Source of the DNA: Spiroplasma endosymbiont of Polydrusus cervinus
Lineage (GTDB): Bacteria > Bacillota_I > Bacilli_A > Mycoplasmatales > Mycoplasmataceae
Reading direction: 5' to 3'
DNA: 64,000 nt
Assembly (NCBI RefSeq): GCF_964019755.1
Contig: NZ_OZ026469.1
Location: forward strand, 372,001 to 436,000
The notes beneath the pieces are model-generated. The model had not been told where the DNA came from. It saw only the letters and a list, made by a program, of their open reading frames with translations, and did not search any database. The stretch's first letter is position 1, and every line of letters begins with the position of its first letter. The position numbers were made by a program, and so were the translations under genes. Shown in pieces: positions 9,972 through 20,114 of this stretch.

Positions 9972-12493
9972 TATTATTGGGGCCGGATTGGCAGGAACAG
10001 AAGCAGCGTACCAATTAGCACGAAGAGGTTTTAAAATTAACTTATATGAGAGTAAACGGTTAGTTAAGAATCTGGTGCAAAAACAAGATTCATTTGCTGA
10101 ATTAGTTTGTTCTAATTCCTTACGCAGTGATAGTTTAACGAATGGAGTTGGCTTATTGAAATATGAAATGTAGACTGCACCCTGTTTAGTAAGTATTAAT
10201 AAAAAGGTTTACAAACTTTCATTTATTATATATTTTTCTTTTTGGTTTGAATATCATTTATTTCATTTTTTAACATCATTAATATATTCATTATGAGATT
10301 TATAATTTTTATTATGGATTGTTCCTTTTTAAGTAATGAATGAAAACTTTCAATAATAATGTTGTCTGCACAATGATAATTTTTACCCATTGAAATTATA
10401 ATTTTGTTATCTAAACATTTACTATTATAATCTTTAGATGTATATTGATATCCGTGATCTGAATGAATTATTGTTTTATTTAGATCTTTTTTTATTTTTT
10501 TAATTTTATTAATTGCATCATTTAAATTATCAATTACAAGTTTATTATTATTAAATTTTGATCATTTTACATCAATAATTTCTTTAGTATATCCATCAAG
10601 TATTGTTGATTGATAATGTTTTTTACCATTTCAAATTAAATAAGTTACATCAGTAAATAAAATTGAAAATCTTTCTTTAATATCATTAAAATTACGATTT
10701 ACTAAATCAGGATATTTAATTATATTTTTATTTCTATTTTGTTTTATTAATATTTTTCTACGCATACGCTTTACATATTCAGCTTGAATATTATTTTCTT
10801 TCATAATTCGCAATACTTTCTTAGCATTATAAACAATGCCATAATCTTCTTTTAAATATTTGGTAATTCGACGATAACCAAATTGTTTTAAATTTTCTTC
10901 ATAGACTTTTACAATATTTTTTAATGATTCGCTATTCTTACCATTACTTGAATAATTTTTATATTTATCTCAATAACTACGCTTTAAATCTGTTATATCA
11001 AGTAATAAATTTAGTGGATATTTATTAATGTTTTCTTTGATAAAAGATACAATTTTTTTATTTAATTGTAAAAGTCATGAAGCTTTTTTAGTAATTCATA
11101 CCTAACTTTGTAATAGTTTAAATCTCTTTTTTCAAATGATTCTTTTGGACCTTTATTGGTGTTTAAAATTCCTTTCTTAAAATTTTCATACCATGAAGCA
11201 ACAGTTTTTTATTAATTTGATATTTTTTTGCAATAAAACTTATACTATTATTTTTAACCTCTTGTACTATCATTTTTCGAAAATATGCTGTATATTTATT
11301 AAATTTTTGTCATTTTCTTGCCATATAAAAATGCACCTCCTCTAAAGTTTAGCAAAGACTTTTTTTATTTACTTACTCTTTTGGGTGCAGTCTAATGTTA
11401 GCCTTTGATTCCTTAATTATTAAGGCAGCCTATGCAAGTCGTGTTCCAGCGGGAGGAGAATTAGCTGTTGATCGCCACCAATTTTCAGCCTATATTACAA
11501 CATGGTTAACAAATAATTCAAATGTAACTTTAATTGACCAAGAAATAACAACAATTGATTCGAATGCCATTACCTTATTTGCTTCTGGTCCATTAACAAC
11601 TCCAAAATTGCAAACTACAATGCAAGAATTATTAGGGCAAGAATATTTTTATTTTTATGATGCTGTTGCCCCAATTATTACCAAAGAAAGTATTAATTTT
11701 ACAAAGCTATATTATAAGTCACGTTATGACCAAGTCGATAGTAAAGATTATATTAATTGTTCAATGACAAAAGATGAGTTTGACTTATGAGTTCAAGCAT
11801 TAATTACTGCGGAGACAGTAACTTTACATGATTTTGAAAAAGAAATTTATTTTGAAGGATGTATGCCAATTGAAGCAATGGCGAAGCGAGGAGTTAAGTC
11901 CCTATTATTTGGACCACTAAAACCCGTTGGTTTAGAGAAATCAAATGGGGAACGACCATATGCTGTTGTTCAATTACGGCAAGATGATGCAATTGATACA
12001 TTATATAATTTAGTTGGTTTTCAAACTAATTTAAAATTTCCAGAACAACAACGCTTGATTATGATGTTGCCAGGATTAGAACAGGCTCATATTGTACGAT
12101 ATGGGGTTATTCATAAGAATAATTTTATTAATTCTCCTGTTTTGTTAAATCAATTTTTACAATTAAAGAATTATCCAAATATTTTTTTTCGCAGGGCAAA
12201 TTACTGGTATGGAAGGATATGTTGAATCAGCGGCAACGGGAATTATTAGTGCATTGAATATTGCAAAACTATTACAAAAAGAACCGATGATAGCATTACC
12301 CCCAGAAACAATGATGGGAGCATTAGTAAATTATATTATTAATGCGTCAACAACTAATTTTCAACCAATGAAATCTAACTTTGGAATTATACCTGCGTTT
12401 GACAAACGCTTTAAAAATAAACATGAAAAATATTTAGCATATAGTAATCGAGCATTAACAATTTTAAAAGATTTTATTACAAACAATGTGTAA
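9952..12493 (+). pseudogene. trmFO: tRNA uridine-54 methyltransferase, disrupted
   Basis: Folate/FAD-dependent m5U54 tRNA methyltransferase. The N-terminus has the dinucleotide-binding motif [20 protein letters not shown], then [20 protein letters not shown]. Translation stops where the IS150-type element enters at 10171. It resumes after 11394 with MLAFDSLIIKAAYASRVPAG, and removing the element plus one copy of the ATG duplication restores GLLKYEMLAFDSL exactly. The downstream half has [14 protein letters not shown] and [10 protein letters not shown] second lesion, an eight-T run at about 12182-12190, shifts the frame between YPNIFF and [15 protein letters not shown]. The gene is therefore inactive on two counts, unless the T run is a sequencing error. 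Confidence 0.95.
10171..11394 (-). mobile_element. IS3 family (IS150 group) element, copy 1
   Basis: 1224 bp with 12-bp inverted ends TAGACTGCACCC/GGGTGCAGTCTA, similar to IS150 ends, and a 3-bp ATG duplication (10168-10170, 11395-11397). orfA starts at ATG 11324 (minus) with SD GGAGGTGC and encodes a helix-turn-helix protein. orfB ends at 10209 and encodes a DDE integrase with FTDVTYL, IIHSDHGYQYT and NIIIESFHSLL. They are joined by a slippery A AAA AAG. Here orfA has lost one A in NKKTVASW (six As instead of seven), so it is frameshifted. It also has 3 nt fewer than the other copies just after the slippery site. Confidence 0.93.
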
Positions 12494-12869
12494 ATTGTAA
12501 ATACCAAATCATAAAAAATTAACTAAATTAATAGTGGTAGTCGGAAAAATTTTATTTTTGGCATCGTGTACGATGAACCTCCAAAAAACAACTCTTGTTA
12601 AATAAAAAGGGTTGTTTTTTTATTTGTAAACCCATAATTATTAATTAATTCAGAGAAAGGGTAGCATCTTAAATTCTTAAAATAGAAACTTTTTATCACA
12701 ACTTTAAGTTAACAAAAAAAGTTGTATTACACATTTATTAAATATCTTAGAAATCTTTACAAAGTGTACCTGTTTTTTCTCCTAATTTAAGGTGTTGTCC
12801 TTTCTCTGTTTTAGTTAATTAATTTGGCTAATAAATAAAAAAACTTAATATCAAAGAAAGGAGTAAGTA
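12494..12869. repeat. half palindrome, terminator and prophage left boundary
   Basis: About 375 bp without a gene. It begins with the left arm of the 80-bp palindrome (12494-12534), which stops abruptly at its centre and joins unrelated sequence, a likely recombination joint. A terminator-like hairpin lies at 12583-12621. The rest is AT-rich leader sequence up to the first phage gene; no attachment-site repeat could be identified by eye. Confidence 0.6.
12583..12621 (+). terminator. intrinsic terminator after trmFO
   Basis: AAAAAACAAC pairs with GTTGTTTTTT across a loop of about 19 nt, followed by a T tract. A similar but decayed sequence lies near 3215-3262 downstream of the BMP gene. Confidence 0.6.
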
Positions 12870-13049
12870 ATGGAAATTAATACGAAACAAACAATATGTG
12901 ATGTTGATAATTGCTATAAATCAATATCATTCATTACCGAAGAATTTTTATCAAATAAAGTTTTATGAACTTGTGATAAACACAAAGATTTATTAAATCG
13001 TACAAAAGATAAGAAACAAAAGCGATTTTATCAAAAAATAGAAAATTAA
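12870..13049 (+). CDS. small prophage protein with paired cysteines
   Basis: 59 aa, starting MEINTKQTICDVDNCYKSI. CDVDNC and a later WTCDKH give three Cys and one His spaced like a small zinc ribbon. Good ribosome site AAAGGAG 5 nt before ATG. It is the first gene of the rightward early module and lies just upstream of the structured RNA region. I do not recognise the family; a small Zn-binding phage regulator is possible. Confidence 0.6.
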
Positions 13050-13059
13050 AAAATTATCT

Positions 13060-13640
13060 TTGATTGAGAAACTGGTTATTTTAAACTTTGATTTTATAAA
13101 ACAACTTAATGCAGTGTGGGACGGTTATTTTAAATAACTGAGTGCTTCCATAAGAACATGAGTTTAAGCTCATTTCCACAGCCAGCCGAGGCAAGTACTG
13201 AAATAGTGTATGAGGAAATATGTAAATCGGCGCTGGTTTATTAGAACTAAGCGATAGTCGTGATAAGTGCAAGGTCAATATCAAACGACAATAAAGATAG
13301 AGATGGCCACTTTATAAATAAATTTGCGATAGATATTGTCCCCATCGAGGATGGCAGCGGTTTAAAAACCACAAAGCCAGCATTAGGCTCTTCAAGGTGC
13401 AAGTGAATTTATTTTAAAAACTGAACGTTTTGACCTGAAATGGCGCGGATGAAGAGAGAAAATTCTCTGGCGTAAACAATAAAAAACAACTGTCTATTAT
13501 CTAATAATAAATAAATATTAAATATATTATCGCCACCGCTCACCCCCAGTGAAGCGGATGGCGTAGTAAATAAGTAGATAAATACTTATATAACTAATTA
13601 TCGCTTTGGCACTTTCACTTGGGAGTGAGTGCCAGCGAAT
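13060..13640 (+). ncRNA. large structured G+C-rich region, candidate phage non-coding RNA
   Basis: About 580 nt between two small phage genes with no credible ORF in either direction. G+C is far above its surroundings: 13141-13200 is 28 of 60 by hand count, against 13 of 60 for 14221-14280. Strong stems: ATGAG/CTCAT (about 13155-13170), AGAGA/TCTCT (about 13454-13470), CGCCACCGCT with AGCGGATGGCG (13531-13563), and a three-part stem TCGCT, GGCACT, TCACT with AGTGA, GTGCC, AGCGA (about 13601-13638). Length, structure and phage setting resemble the large ornate phage RNAs (ROOL, GOLLD), but no match can be asserted by eye. Strand is inferred from the flanking genes. Confidence 0.7.
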
Positions 13641-13660
13641 TAAAAATAGGAGGAAATATA

Positions 13661-13942
13661 ATGGAATATAAAAGTTTGTATATTAATAAAACTTGAAATG
13701 AAATAACAACATTATTTGATTGAGTGAATTGTCAACCTTTTAATTGTCGTATTTCACATCATAAAAATCATTATGATTTACAATGTTTAGAATGAGCAAA
13801 AATGTATTTAAATTTATTTGAAAATAAATGAGATGTTATTGCTTCTTATATGCAACATTACAAAATTAACGATATTTTAGATTTAGCATCAGATGGTTGA
13901 AAAATATTACAAATTGAGAAAAAAATCAATCAAATAATTTAG
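13661..13942 (+). CDS. small prophage protein, unknown
   Basis: 93 aa, starting MEYKSLYINKTWNEITTLF, with a perfect AGGAGG 7 nt before ATG, immediately downstream of the structured RNA region. Rich in Trp (mostly TGA) and aromatic residues, with one CQPFNC pair. No known domain recognised. It ends in TAG, and the next ATG follows after 9 nt, so it is probably the first translated gene of the early operon after the RNA. Confidence 0.65.
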
Positions 13943-13951
13943 AAGGTTTAT

Positions 13952-14119
13952 ATGAAAAAGTTAAATAAAATTTGTCTTAAATAAAGATATTGAGGTTATT
14001 GTTTTTATAAAGAATGCAATAAAGAAAATAAATTGAATGAATTAATCCTTAAAAGTTATTCAGTATCGCAAGAAGATATTACGGATGAACATTGAGCATT
14101 AAACAATAAAAATAATTAG
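13952..14119 (+). pseudogene. small Cys-rich prophage protein with internal stop
   Basis: In one frame: MKKLNKICLK, a TAA codon, then RYWGYCFYKECNKE and on to LNNKNN with TAG. The uninterrupted protein would be 55 residues with Cys spacing suggesting a small zinc knuckle. A single C-to-T change (CAA to TAA) would explain the stop. No restart codon follows, so the product is probably lost. Confidence 0.55.
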
Positions 14120-14132
14120 GAGGAATAAGAAA

Positions 14133-14423
14133 ATGTCATATTGTATTCGTGATTACTTAAATGAAAAGTGAATTAATAATAACGCATTAAAAATTAGTAA
14201 TAAAGATATTATTTATGCACAAATTGATAGTGACTATGATATGAGTTGAGAATTAAATTTATATCTTAAATTTGGTAATGAAGAGCGACATGTAGGTAAT
14301 ATTTTATTGCCAAAATATTTTGACTTAAATTTAAAATGATATGAAATTGATGAGGTTAAAGGTTTAATAGATGATTATTTAGAAAATGAAGAAGCAGACT
14401 ACGAAGTGATAAATTATGAATAA
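14133..14423 (+). CDS. small acidic prophage protein
   Basis: 96 aa, starting MSYCIRDYLNEKWINN and ending EEADYEVINYE. SD AGGAGG precedes ATG. Acidic, with no motif recognised. Its last 8 bases overlap the next ORF, typical of a compact phage operon. Confidence 0.65.
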
Positions 14424-14562
14424 TATGTGAAAAGATGAAAGTGGTTATGTTTATAGCGAAGAAGATTTATTTAATATCGCATTAGAAGAATGTTATTCAG
14501 AAGAGACTGCTTACGAATATATTGATAATTTAATAAGTGAAGTGGATTTGAAGGAAATTTAA
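14416..14562 (+). CDS. 48-aa acidic prophage protein
   Basis: MNNMWKDESGYVYSEEDLFN onwards, strongly acidic, overlapping the upstream gene (ATG before its TAA) and followed 2 nt later by the next ATG. Translational coupling is likely. Function unknown; short acidic early phage proteins are sometimes inhibitors of host enzymes, but nothing here shows that. Confidence 0.55.
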
Positions 14563-14564
14563 TT

Positions 14565-15341
14565 ATGGCAGATTTAAAGTTAAATAATCAAATTAAAAAT
14601 ATTACCTATCCATTTTATTTAAAAGGTAATGATTTTAAAGAATTAAGTTTAAAAGCATTATCGATTAAAAATTGAATTGATAATCACGGTAAAGAATTAG
14701 CAGAGTTTATCTATCGTCATCTTAATCATTATGCATTAAATGGTTATCAAGATATACATTTAAAAGATATACCCAGTGCTATTAGTAAAATTGATTTTGT
14801 TTTTAGAGAACCATTAGAATTAATAAAAGATTTTAAAGATGAATTAAATCGAATTAGAGTTAATATTATTAATTTAGAAAAAGTACTTCAAAATAATAAA
14901 ATTGAAATTAAAAATAGCCTAATACAAGTTCAATACTTAAAACAACAACAGTTTATTCAAACTAAAAAACAAGAACAAGAAAATAGGGTTGAATATGCTA
15001 ATAACTTAACGCCTGATATGGGGTTAGACATGGACCAAATTGAAGATGAACAAGTTCGTGTTATGGAAGATGTAGCAAAAATAGAACAAGATTTAGAAAA
15101 AACTACTAGTAAATTTCGGAAAGAAAAAATATTAATTAAAGATATTGATATTTTGGGTGTTAATGATGATTTTTTACAAAATGCTGATAAATTAGAACTT
15201 ATTAATTTAATTAAAAATTATTTAATTGTTGATGAACAAATTGTTAAAAACGAAATTAAAAAACAATGAGATAGTAATAAAAACATTAATACTATTGGTG
15301 TTAATGGAATTAAATTCAAAATAAATAAAGGAGAGAAATAA
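14565..15341 (+). CDS. coiled-coil prophage protein upstream of RecT
   Basis: 258 aa, starting MADLKLNNQIKNITYPFYL. Residues about 85-200 form a long charged region with predicted coiled coil (ELNRIRVNIINLEKVLQ, later EDVAKIEQDLEKTTSKF). It sits directly before recT (2 nt gap), the position that in many phages is taken by a nuclease or recombination partner. No nuclease motif is visible. It may be an early recombination accessory protein, but that is only position-based. Confidence 0.6.
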
Positions 15342-15343
15342 TT

Positions 15344-16213
15344 ATGAATAATCAAATGGGAATAAAAGAATTAGTAGCAACAGCAGTTAAAGCATATGAA
15401 TTAAATGTTAATTCTAAATATTTACAAGAAAATTTAATTGCTTTACAAGAACTAAAATTAAAAAATAATCAAAGTTATATGAATTTAGTGGGTAATGCTG
15501 ATAATGGAAAAATTACAGCCTTAGGAATTATTAATTTAAGTAATAAAGGTTTAATATTCGGAAAAGATTTTAATATTATTCCATTTAAAAATAAATTAAT
15601 AACTATTATTGATAGTAGTGTGTTTCAAAAAAGAATGGAACAAGAAAATTGAATGTTAAAACGAGGAATTATTTATAAAAGTGAAAAATTTGTATGAGAT
15701 ACCGATTTACAAAAACCAAAATTACATGAAATAGATTTTATGACAAATACCAGTCAATATGAAAATATTATTGGTGCTTATGCTTTTGGAATTAATCGTT
15801 TAACTGGTGAAACAAAAGGAATTTTATTAAGAAAAGCTGATATTGACCGTTTAAAAAATAGTAGTCCAAGTGAAAATAGTGAATATTCGCCTTGAAATAA
15901 ATGACCAAAATAAATGGTTGAAGCAAAATTATATCGTAAATTAGCCCAAGAATTAGGTATAGATATTACTGACATTGATTTAGATGAAAAAGAAATAAAA
16001 GAAGATAGTAATTTTGATTATATACCTTTTAATGATATTACTGTCGCCAAAAATAAGGGGCATATGAGCGATGAACCATTATCAAATAATATAAAAACCC
16101 TATCTTATGAAGAAATAGCGGACACTAATGATAATGTAGTTAAAGAAGAAGATATATCAAATGTAGTACCAACAGTTAATAATAATGATGAAGAATGAGC
16201 AAGATGGGAATAA
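15344..16213 (+). pseudogene. recT: RecT-family single-strand annealing protein, nonsense-interrupted
   Basis: RecT anneals complementary strands during phage recombination. The N-terminal part (189 aa, 15344-15913) has the family core: INLSNKGLIFGKDFNIIPFK, RGIIYKSEKFVWDTD, and IGAYAFGINRLTGETKG. It ends SPWNKWPK followed by TAA, and the same frame continues with ATG at 15914: MVEAKLYRKLAQELGIDI. In the family this region is continuous (NKW-(x)n-KLAQELG), so the TAA is a nonsense mutation, probably from CAA or GAA. The C-terminal piece is acidic and ends at 16213. Reinitiation at the adjacent ATG could give a split protein; no SD precedes that ATG. Confidence 0.8.
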
Positions 16214-16701
16214 AAATGGGTATTGACCACCCATCAGGAACTGGTACTACGGCTATTGTTGCTTTTAAAGATAATATGTTATTAGATAAACAAGAATTTA
16301 TAAACAAAGATTGAAAAGAACACTCTAAATTTATTATAAATTATTTGAAAAATGAAAAACCATTTGAGGAAATATTATCAAATAATAATAAACTAAAATA
16401 TTTAATTTTTATAGAAAATTGTTTATATACAAATGCCAATGGCTCAAAAGATAGAGATAATTTATTAAGACTATTAGGTTCATTAGAAACACAAGGATAT
16501 ATTGCTACTGTTTCACCAAAACACACTAAATCAGTTGTTAAAAATATGGAAAATTTAAGTAAATATAATGATAGTTGTTTATGAGAATTTGATAAAGATA
16601 GTAATTTAATTTATCAATATGGTAAAGGTTGAAAATATAATAATGAGAAAATAAGTAATCATTTACGAAATGCCATTATTATTGCTAATTATGAGGTTTA
16701 A
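16195..16701 (+). CDS. RuvC-like Holliday junction nuclease (candidate)
   Basis: 168 aa, overlapping the end of recT. It begins MSKMGIKMGIDHPSGTGT, giving a first acidic residue in a GID motif followed by a Ser/Thr/Gly turn, as in RuvC/RNase H-fold resolvases. YLIFIENCLY near residue 80 gives a second acidic residue at the end of a beta strand. TQGYIATVSPKHTKSVV resembles the resolvase region that follows. The C-terminal NHLRNAIIIANYEV sits where RuvC has D-H-x-x-D-A, but Asn replaces Asp, so activity is uncertain. Position next to recT supports a recombination role. Confidence 0.5.
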
Positions 16702-16705
16702 TATT

Positions 16706-16885
16706 ATGAAAAAATCATATAATCAAAAAACAGGAAAATATTATTCTTGTAAAATTCGAAATGTTAATTTTTACTTAAATAAAAATGAAGAAAAAGTTTG
16801 AAATCAATTATCTAACTTTGATACTTATTCGCAACGAATAGAACATCTTATTAATTTTTATATAAGTCACAACAAAGAAAAATAA
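16706..16885 (+). CDS. 59-aa prophage protein
   Basis: MKKSYNQKTGKYYSCKIRNV onwards, basic N-terminal half and a helical C-terminal half (QRIEHLINFYISHNKEK). The pattern of a beta strand followed by helices could fit a small ribbon-helix-helix DNA-binding protein, but this is a guess. Last gene of the rightward arm; a bidirectional terminator follows. Confidence 0.55.
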
Positions 16886-16912
16886 AAAATAACCTTAATT
16901 GGTTATTTTTTT
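16885..16912. terminator. bidirectional terminator between convergent prophage arms
   Basis: AAAAATAACC and GGTTATTTTT pair across a 6-nt loop, with A/T tracts on both sides. It marks the meeting point of the rightward early arm and the leftward late arm. Confidence 0.85.
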
Positions 16913-17189
16913 AAATACTATTTGTTAGTTTTCTAATAGCATCTTTTTGTGCTTGTTTTTTGTCGTTTACTTTAACTTGTTTTTTAACATTTTTAATTTG
17001 TCCTGTTTTAAGGGCTAATTCTGTTGCATAATCAGGCCCTCATAAATGTTTTTCGTGGGCAATAACAGCCGTTCTTAATTCTCTAATTTCTGCTTTATAT
17101 TTTTTAATTTTTTTAGCAGATAATCCAAGAATGCCAAGACCCCCTGCGCCAGCTAACACAAGTAAAGCAATCATTAATGTTTCATTCAT
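16911..17189 (-). CDS. small membrane protein of prophage late arm
   Basis: 92 aa starting MNETLMIALLVLAGAGGLG: one N-terminal transmembrane segment (about residues 4-26), then a Lys-rich cytoplasmic tail (KKIKKYKAEIRELRT). SD GAAAGGAAG upstream. ATG at 17189 fits the ribosome site better than an upstream in-frame start at 17294. Layout of one membrane segment plus a charged tail fits a holin or a membrane-anchored assembly protein; no family is recognised. Last gene of the leftward operon. Confidence 0.6.
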
Positions 17190-17344
17190 TTTTTTGCTTC
17201 CTTTCTTATCCTTACTCAAACAGTGGCCATCCATTCTTTCAGAACAAAATAATTTATAAATTAAGCTATATAACCACCCAAAAATATCTACCACCCCTAT
17301 ATATAGTCTATTTTAATAAAATTTAATTATTAGTTTCATAATTA

Positions 17345-17977
17345 TTATTTATATTTATTTTTATCGTTATTTTCTTCTTGTTTTTGTTTTTTAATATTTT
17401 CATCTTGTATATTTTTAAATATTTCTTCTGTTATACCATCTAAATTATTTCATTGTTTTGCTATTCTTGGTTGAATAACGCGCGGATTAATCCGACAATC
17501 TAAGCAATATCTTAAATGGTCTTTTTTTCATTTTGATTTATCAATTAAAATAATAATTAAAGAAATTATTAAAGTAATTAAAGGTAAAATTGTAAATAAT
17601 AATCCCATTTTAGATAATTTTAATCGTGGAATATCAATTTTCATATCTACTTTCGGTTTACTACTAGCAACAAATATACCCTGAATTCCATGGGTAAATA
17701 AAGGTGTTAATAAAATAGCGATGCCATTACCTCAATATTGACCATAATTGTATCAATCAATTTTTCCTTTCATTGCATCAATCATTCCATATTCTAACCA
17801 ACAATTTAATGCTAAAAATATTAATGTATAAAAACTAACTACTCAACTACGAATTTTATATTTTCTTTCTCATTCTCTAATATCTTTATGAATTCAATTA
17901 TAAGTTGGAATAGGATCTTTTTTAAATCAATTTCAAGGTAATACACCCTTTAATCAAGTTGTTTTATCTTGTTTCAA
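17345..17977 (-). CDS. prophage membrane protein, TTG start
   Basis: 210 aa. TTG at 17977 follows AAAGGA by 9 nt and comes right after an in-frame stop, so it is the only reasonable start. It is Trp- and aromatic-rich at the N-terminus. Hydrophobic segments lie near residues 47-65, 92-112 and 137-160, followed by a basic, then acidic, Gln/Asn-rich tail with CLDCRINPR. Unknown function. Its place after structural genes suggests a late role such as tail or envelope interaction. Confidence 0.55.
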
Positions 17978-17992
17978 TAATTAAATTCCTTT

Positions 17993-19201
17993 CTAACTTA
18001 CTTTTTTTCTTTGAATATATAATGCTTGCATTTTTGCAGGTGTTCCGTATTGATTTTTATATGATATAATTTTTCCTTGTGAAAATGATACATAAAAAGA
18101 TAATCCATCATTTGTTTCAATCGGGGCTTTAACAGAAAATGGGAACCTAGGATTTGTTGTAACCATACCACCATATCCACCAGTTGGATTATTTTCATTA
18201 TTTTGAACAAAAACTTGATAACTATAATTATCTTTATCATAGTTTTTAATGTCATAATAATGACTACTATCTGATATAAAATCACTAGTATTCACAACTT
18301 CTCAATCATTATCAGTATTAATAGATATATCACCATTACCTAATAATGAATTCCCATTAATAGTTTTAATATTTGTTCCACTTATTAATTTATCTTGTTT
18401 AACATCTGATACCATTAATTGTTGTTGGTCATTTTTAATAATAGTTTTATTATCAATTGATGTTTCTACACTTGAACATTGTTTTGCTTTTCATACATTA
18501 TTTTCATAATAAATCGTATCATTATCAAACGGAACAACAAGTTTAATATATTCATTATAATCAATTTTACTATAATCGATAATTGTTGGATGAGTAATAT
18601 TAATAGTGTTATCAGTTTGCACTTTTTCTTTTAAATAAAATAATAAACTGTCATAAAATGTTTTTTTAGTAATATATTTATATTCTTCTTCTCAAGAATG
18701 AGCATAATTCCCTAAATGATAATTATATGGTCTATCAACCGTTTTACTAGATATAATATCAATTATTTCACCAACTAATTTTAAAGCATTTTTAACATCT
18801 CTAGTAATATTTTCATTTGCTTCGGGGTCATTAGTTTGTGAATAAGCAACTCCACCTTGTGAAAAAGATGCACTACCAGTTAAATCATTAACACCTTTTG
18901 GTAAATATCAATTCATAACTGCTAATAAACAAGCAGATTGAATATAACTTAATCATTTATCATATTCAATTAAACCAGTATTATCTTTTTTCACTCAGGG
19001 AAATAAATCTTTTTTATTAATCTTATCTGAAATTGTGCCACCTGATAATCTATCCATTCATAAACTAGTTTTTAAAATAGCATTATAAATTAAATTATCA
19101 TTATAAGCAGATTGCTTACGGTCATTAATAGGTTGTCAAAGGTTACTTTCTTTAACATCTTCAACTGTTATAAATAACAAATTACTTAAATTATTTTCCA
19201 T
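17993..19201 (-). CDS. prophage structural protein, connector/fibre-like
   Basis: 402 aa. The N-terminal 160 residues (FITVEDVKESNLWQPINDRK, then WLSYIQSACLLAVMNWYL and GSASFSQGGVAYS) have the look of a small head-to-tail adaptor. Residues about 280-300 contain TINGNSLLGNGDISI, a motif typical of phage tail-fibre or baseplate proteins. The C-terminal 100 residues are beta-rich. An adaptor fused to a fibre-type segment would be unusual. ATG at 19201 follows AAGGGGTG and overlaps the end of the upstream gene by 11 bases. Confidence 0.5.
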
Positions 19202-20108
19202 ATAAAACACCCCTTAATTGATTTCGATATTTATTTCTTAAATTAGATAGTTTATAACTATTAACTTTTCTTTGTACTTTTTTAATTTTTTTAATAGTTT
19301 GATTAGTTTTATAAAAAATACTTTTAACTGGTGTTTTATATAAATTCTTAATATTTTTAACATCACTTTTTCGCTCTCGATACCATTTTTTATTATTAAT
19401 TTCACCAGCAAAATTGAAATTAAAATGGCCAATCTTTAAATTATTAATAAACCTTTTAATTTGTTGTAATTTTTGAATATGTGGTAATGTTAATTTAATA
19501 TTTCCTTTTGGATATTTTTCTTTTAATTCTTGTGGTAATCGTTTTTTAATATAATCTCTTAAATGACTAGGTAATCATTTTCTTAATCAATAACGCCAAA
19601 ATAAAGTTCCTGCATTAGACACAGCATTACTTAATAATTTTCAAATTTCAACTGGAACACTAGGATAAACATATGGACCATAAAATTTCGGATGTTTTGC
19701 TGTTTTTGTATATATTAAAATAGTTAAATTACCTGTTAAAGTTAACTTATTTGTTATATTAAACATACCACTATTAAGCCAACTACTATTTAAAGGTTGT
19801 CAATTAGTATTTAGATAATTTTCTTTTTTAAATTGTTCTCTATTTTTAATATTGTTATCTTTTTCTAATTTATTTAATATTTGCTGTATTTCTTTTTTAT
19901 GATCTTTTTTAATTAAATTTAAATAAGTATAAGGATTTAATCACTGATAAATATCTTCAATTTTATTTGTAATATTTTGAAAAGGATTAGCATAATATGA
20001 AGCAAACTTATTAACCTTATTAATTAAATTAACAAACTTATTTATTAAAGGTTTATTGCCTAAATTTTCTGTTAATAAAGTTAAAATTCGTAATATTAAT
20101 AAATTCAT
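19191..20108 (-). CDS. prophage late protein, basic, unknown
   Basis: 305 aa, starting MNLLILRILTLLTENLGNK. The N-terminal half is Asn-rich and helical. The centre has YGPYVYPSVPVEIWKLLSNA and WRYWLRKWLP. The C-terminal 80 residues are very rich in Lys and Arg (YRERKSDVKNIKNLYKT and similar), possibly DNA-binding. It lies 6 nt after the capsid gene's stop codon. Position downstream of the capsid suggests a head-completion or minor capsid protein, but homology is not recognised. Confidence 0.5.
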
Positions 20109-20114
20109 TGTTTA

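Noticed and set aside
10171-10173. 5-bp target duplication AATGT for IS copy 1
   Set aside because: All four IS copies have T at the left tip and A at the right tip, so these bases belong to the element and the duplication is 3 bp (ATG).
13081-13284. 67-aa minus ORF in the structured region
   Set aside because: No ribosome site, composition unlike a Spiroplasma protein, and opposite to the phage operon; best explained as chance within the RNA region.
13060-13640. Group I/II intron or RNase P RNA
   Set aside because: The region does not interrupt a gene, and I could not find the RNase P or intron core motifs by eye. Kept only as an unassigned structured RNA; a covariance search would decide.
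13952-16213. Possible recoding of TAA as Gln in the prophage
   Set aside because: Two internal TAA codons fit CAA-to-TAA changes, but TAA is also the normal stop of several intact genes in the same operon (13049, 14423, 14562, 15341), so ordinary nonsense mutations are simpler.
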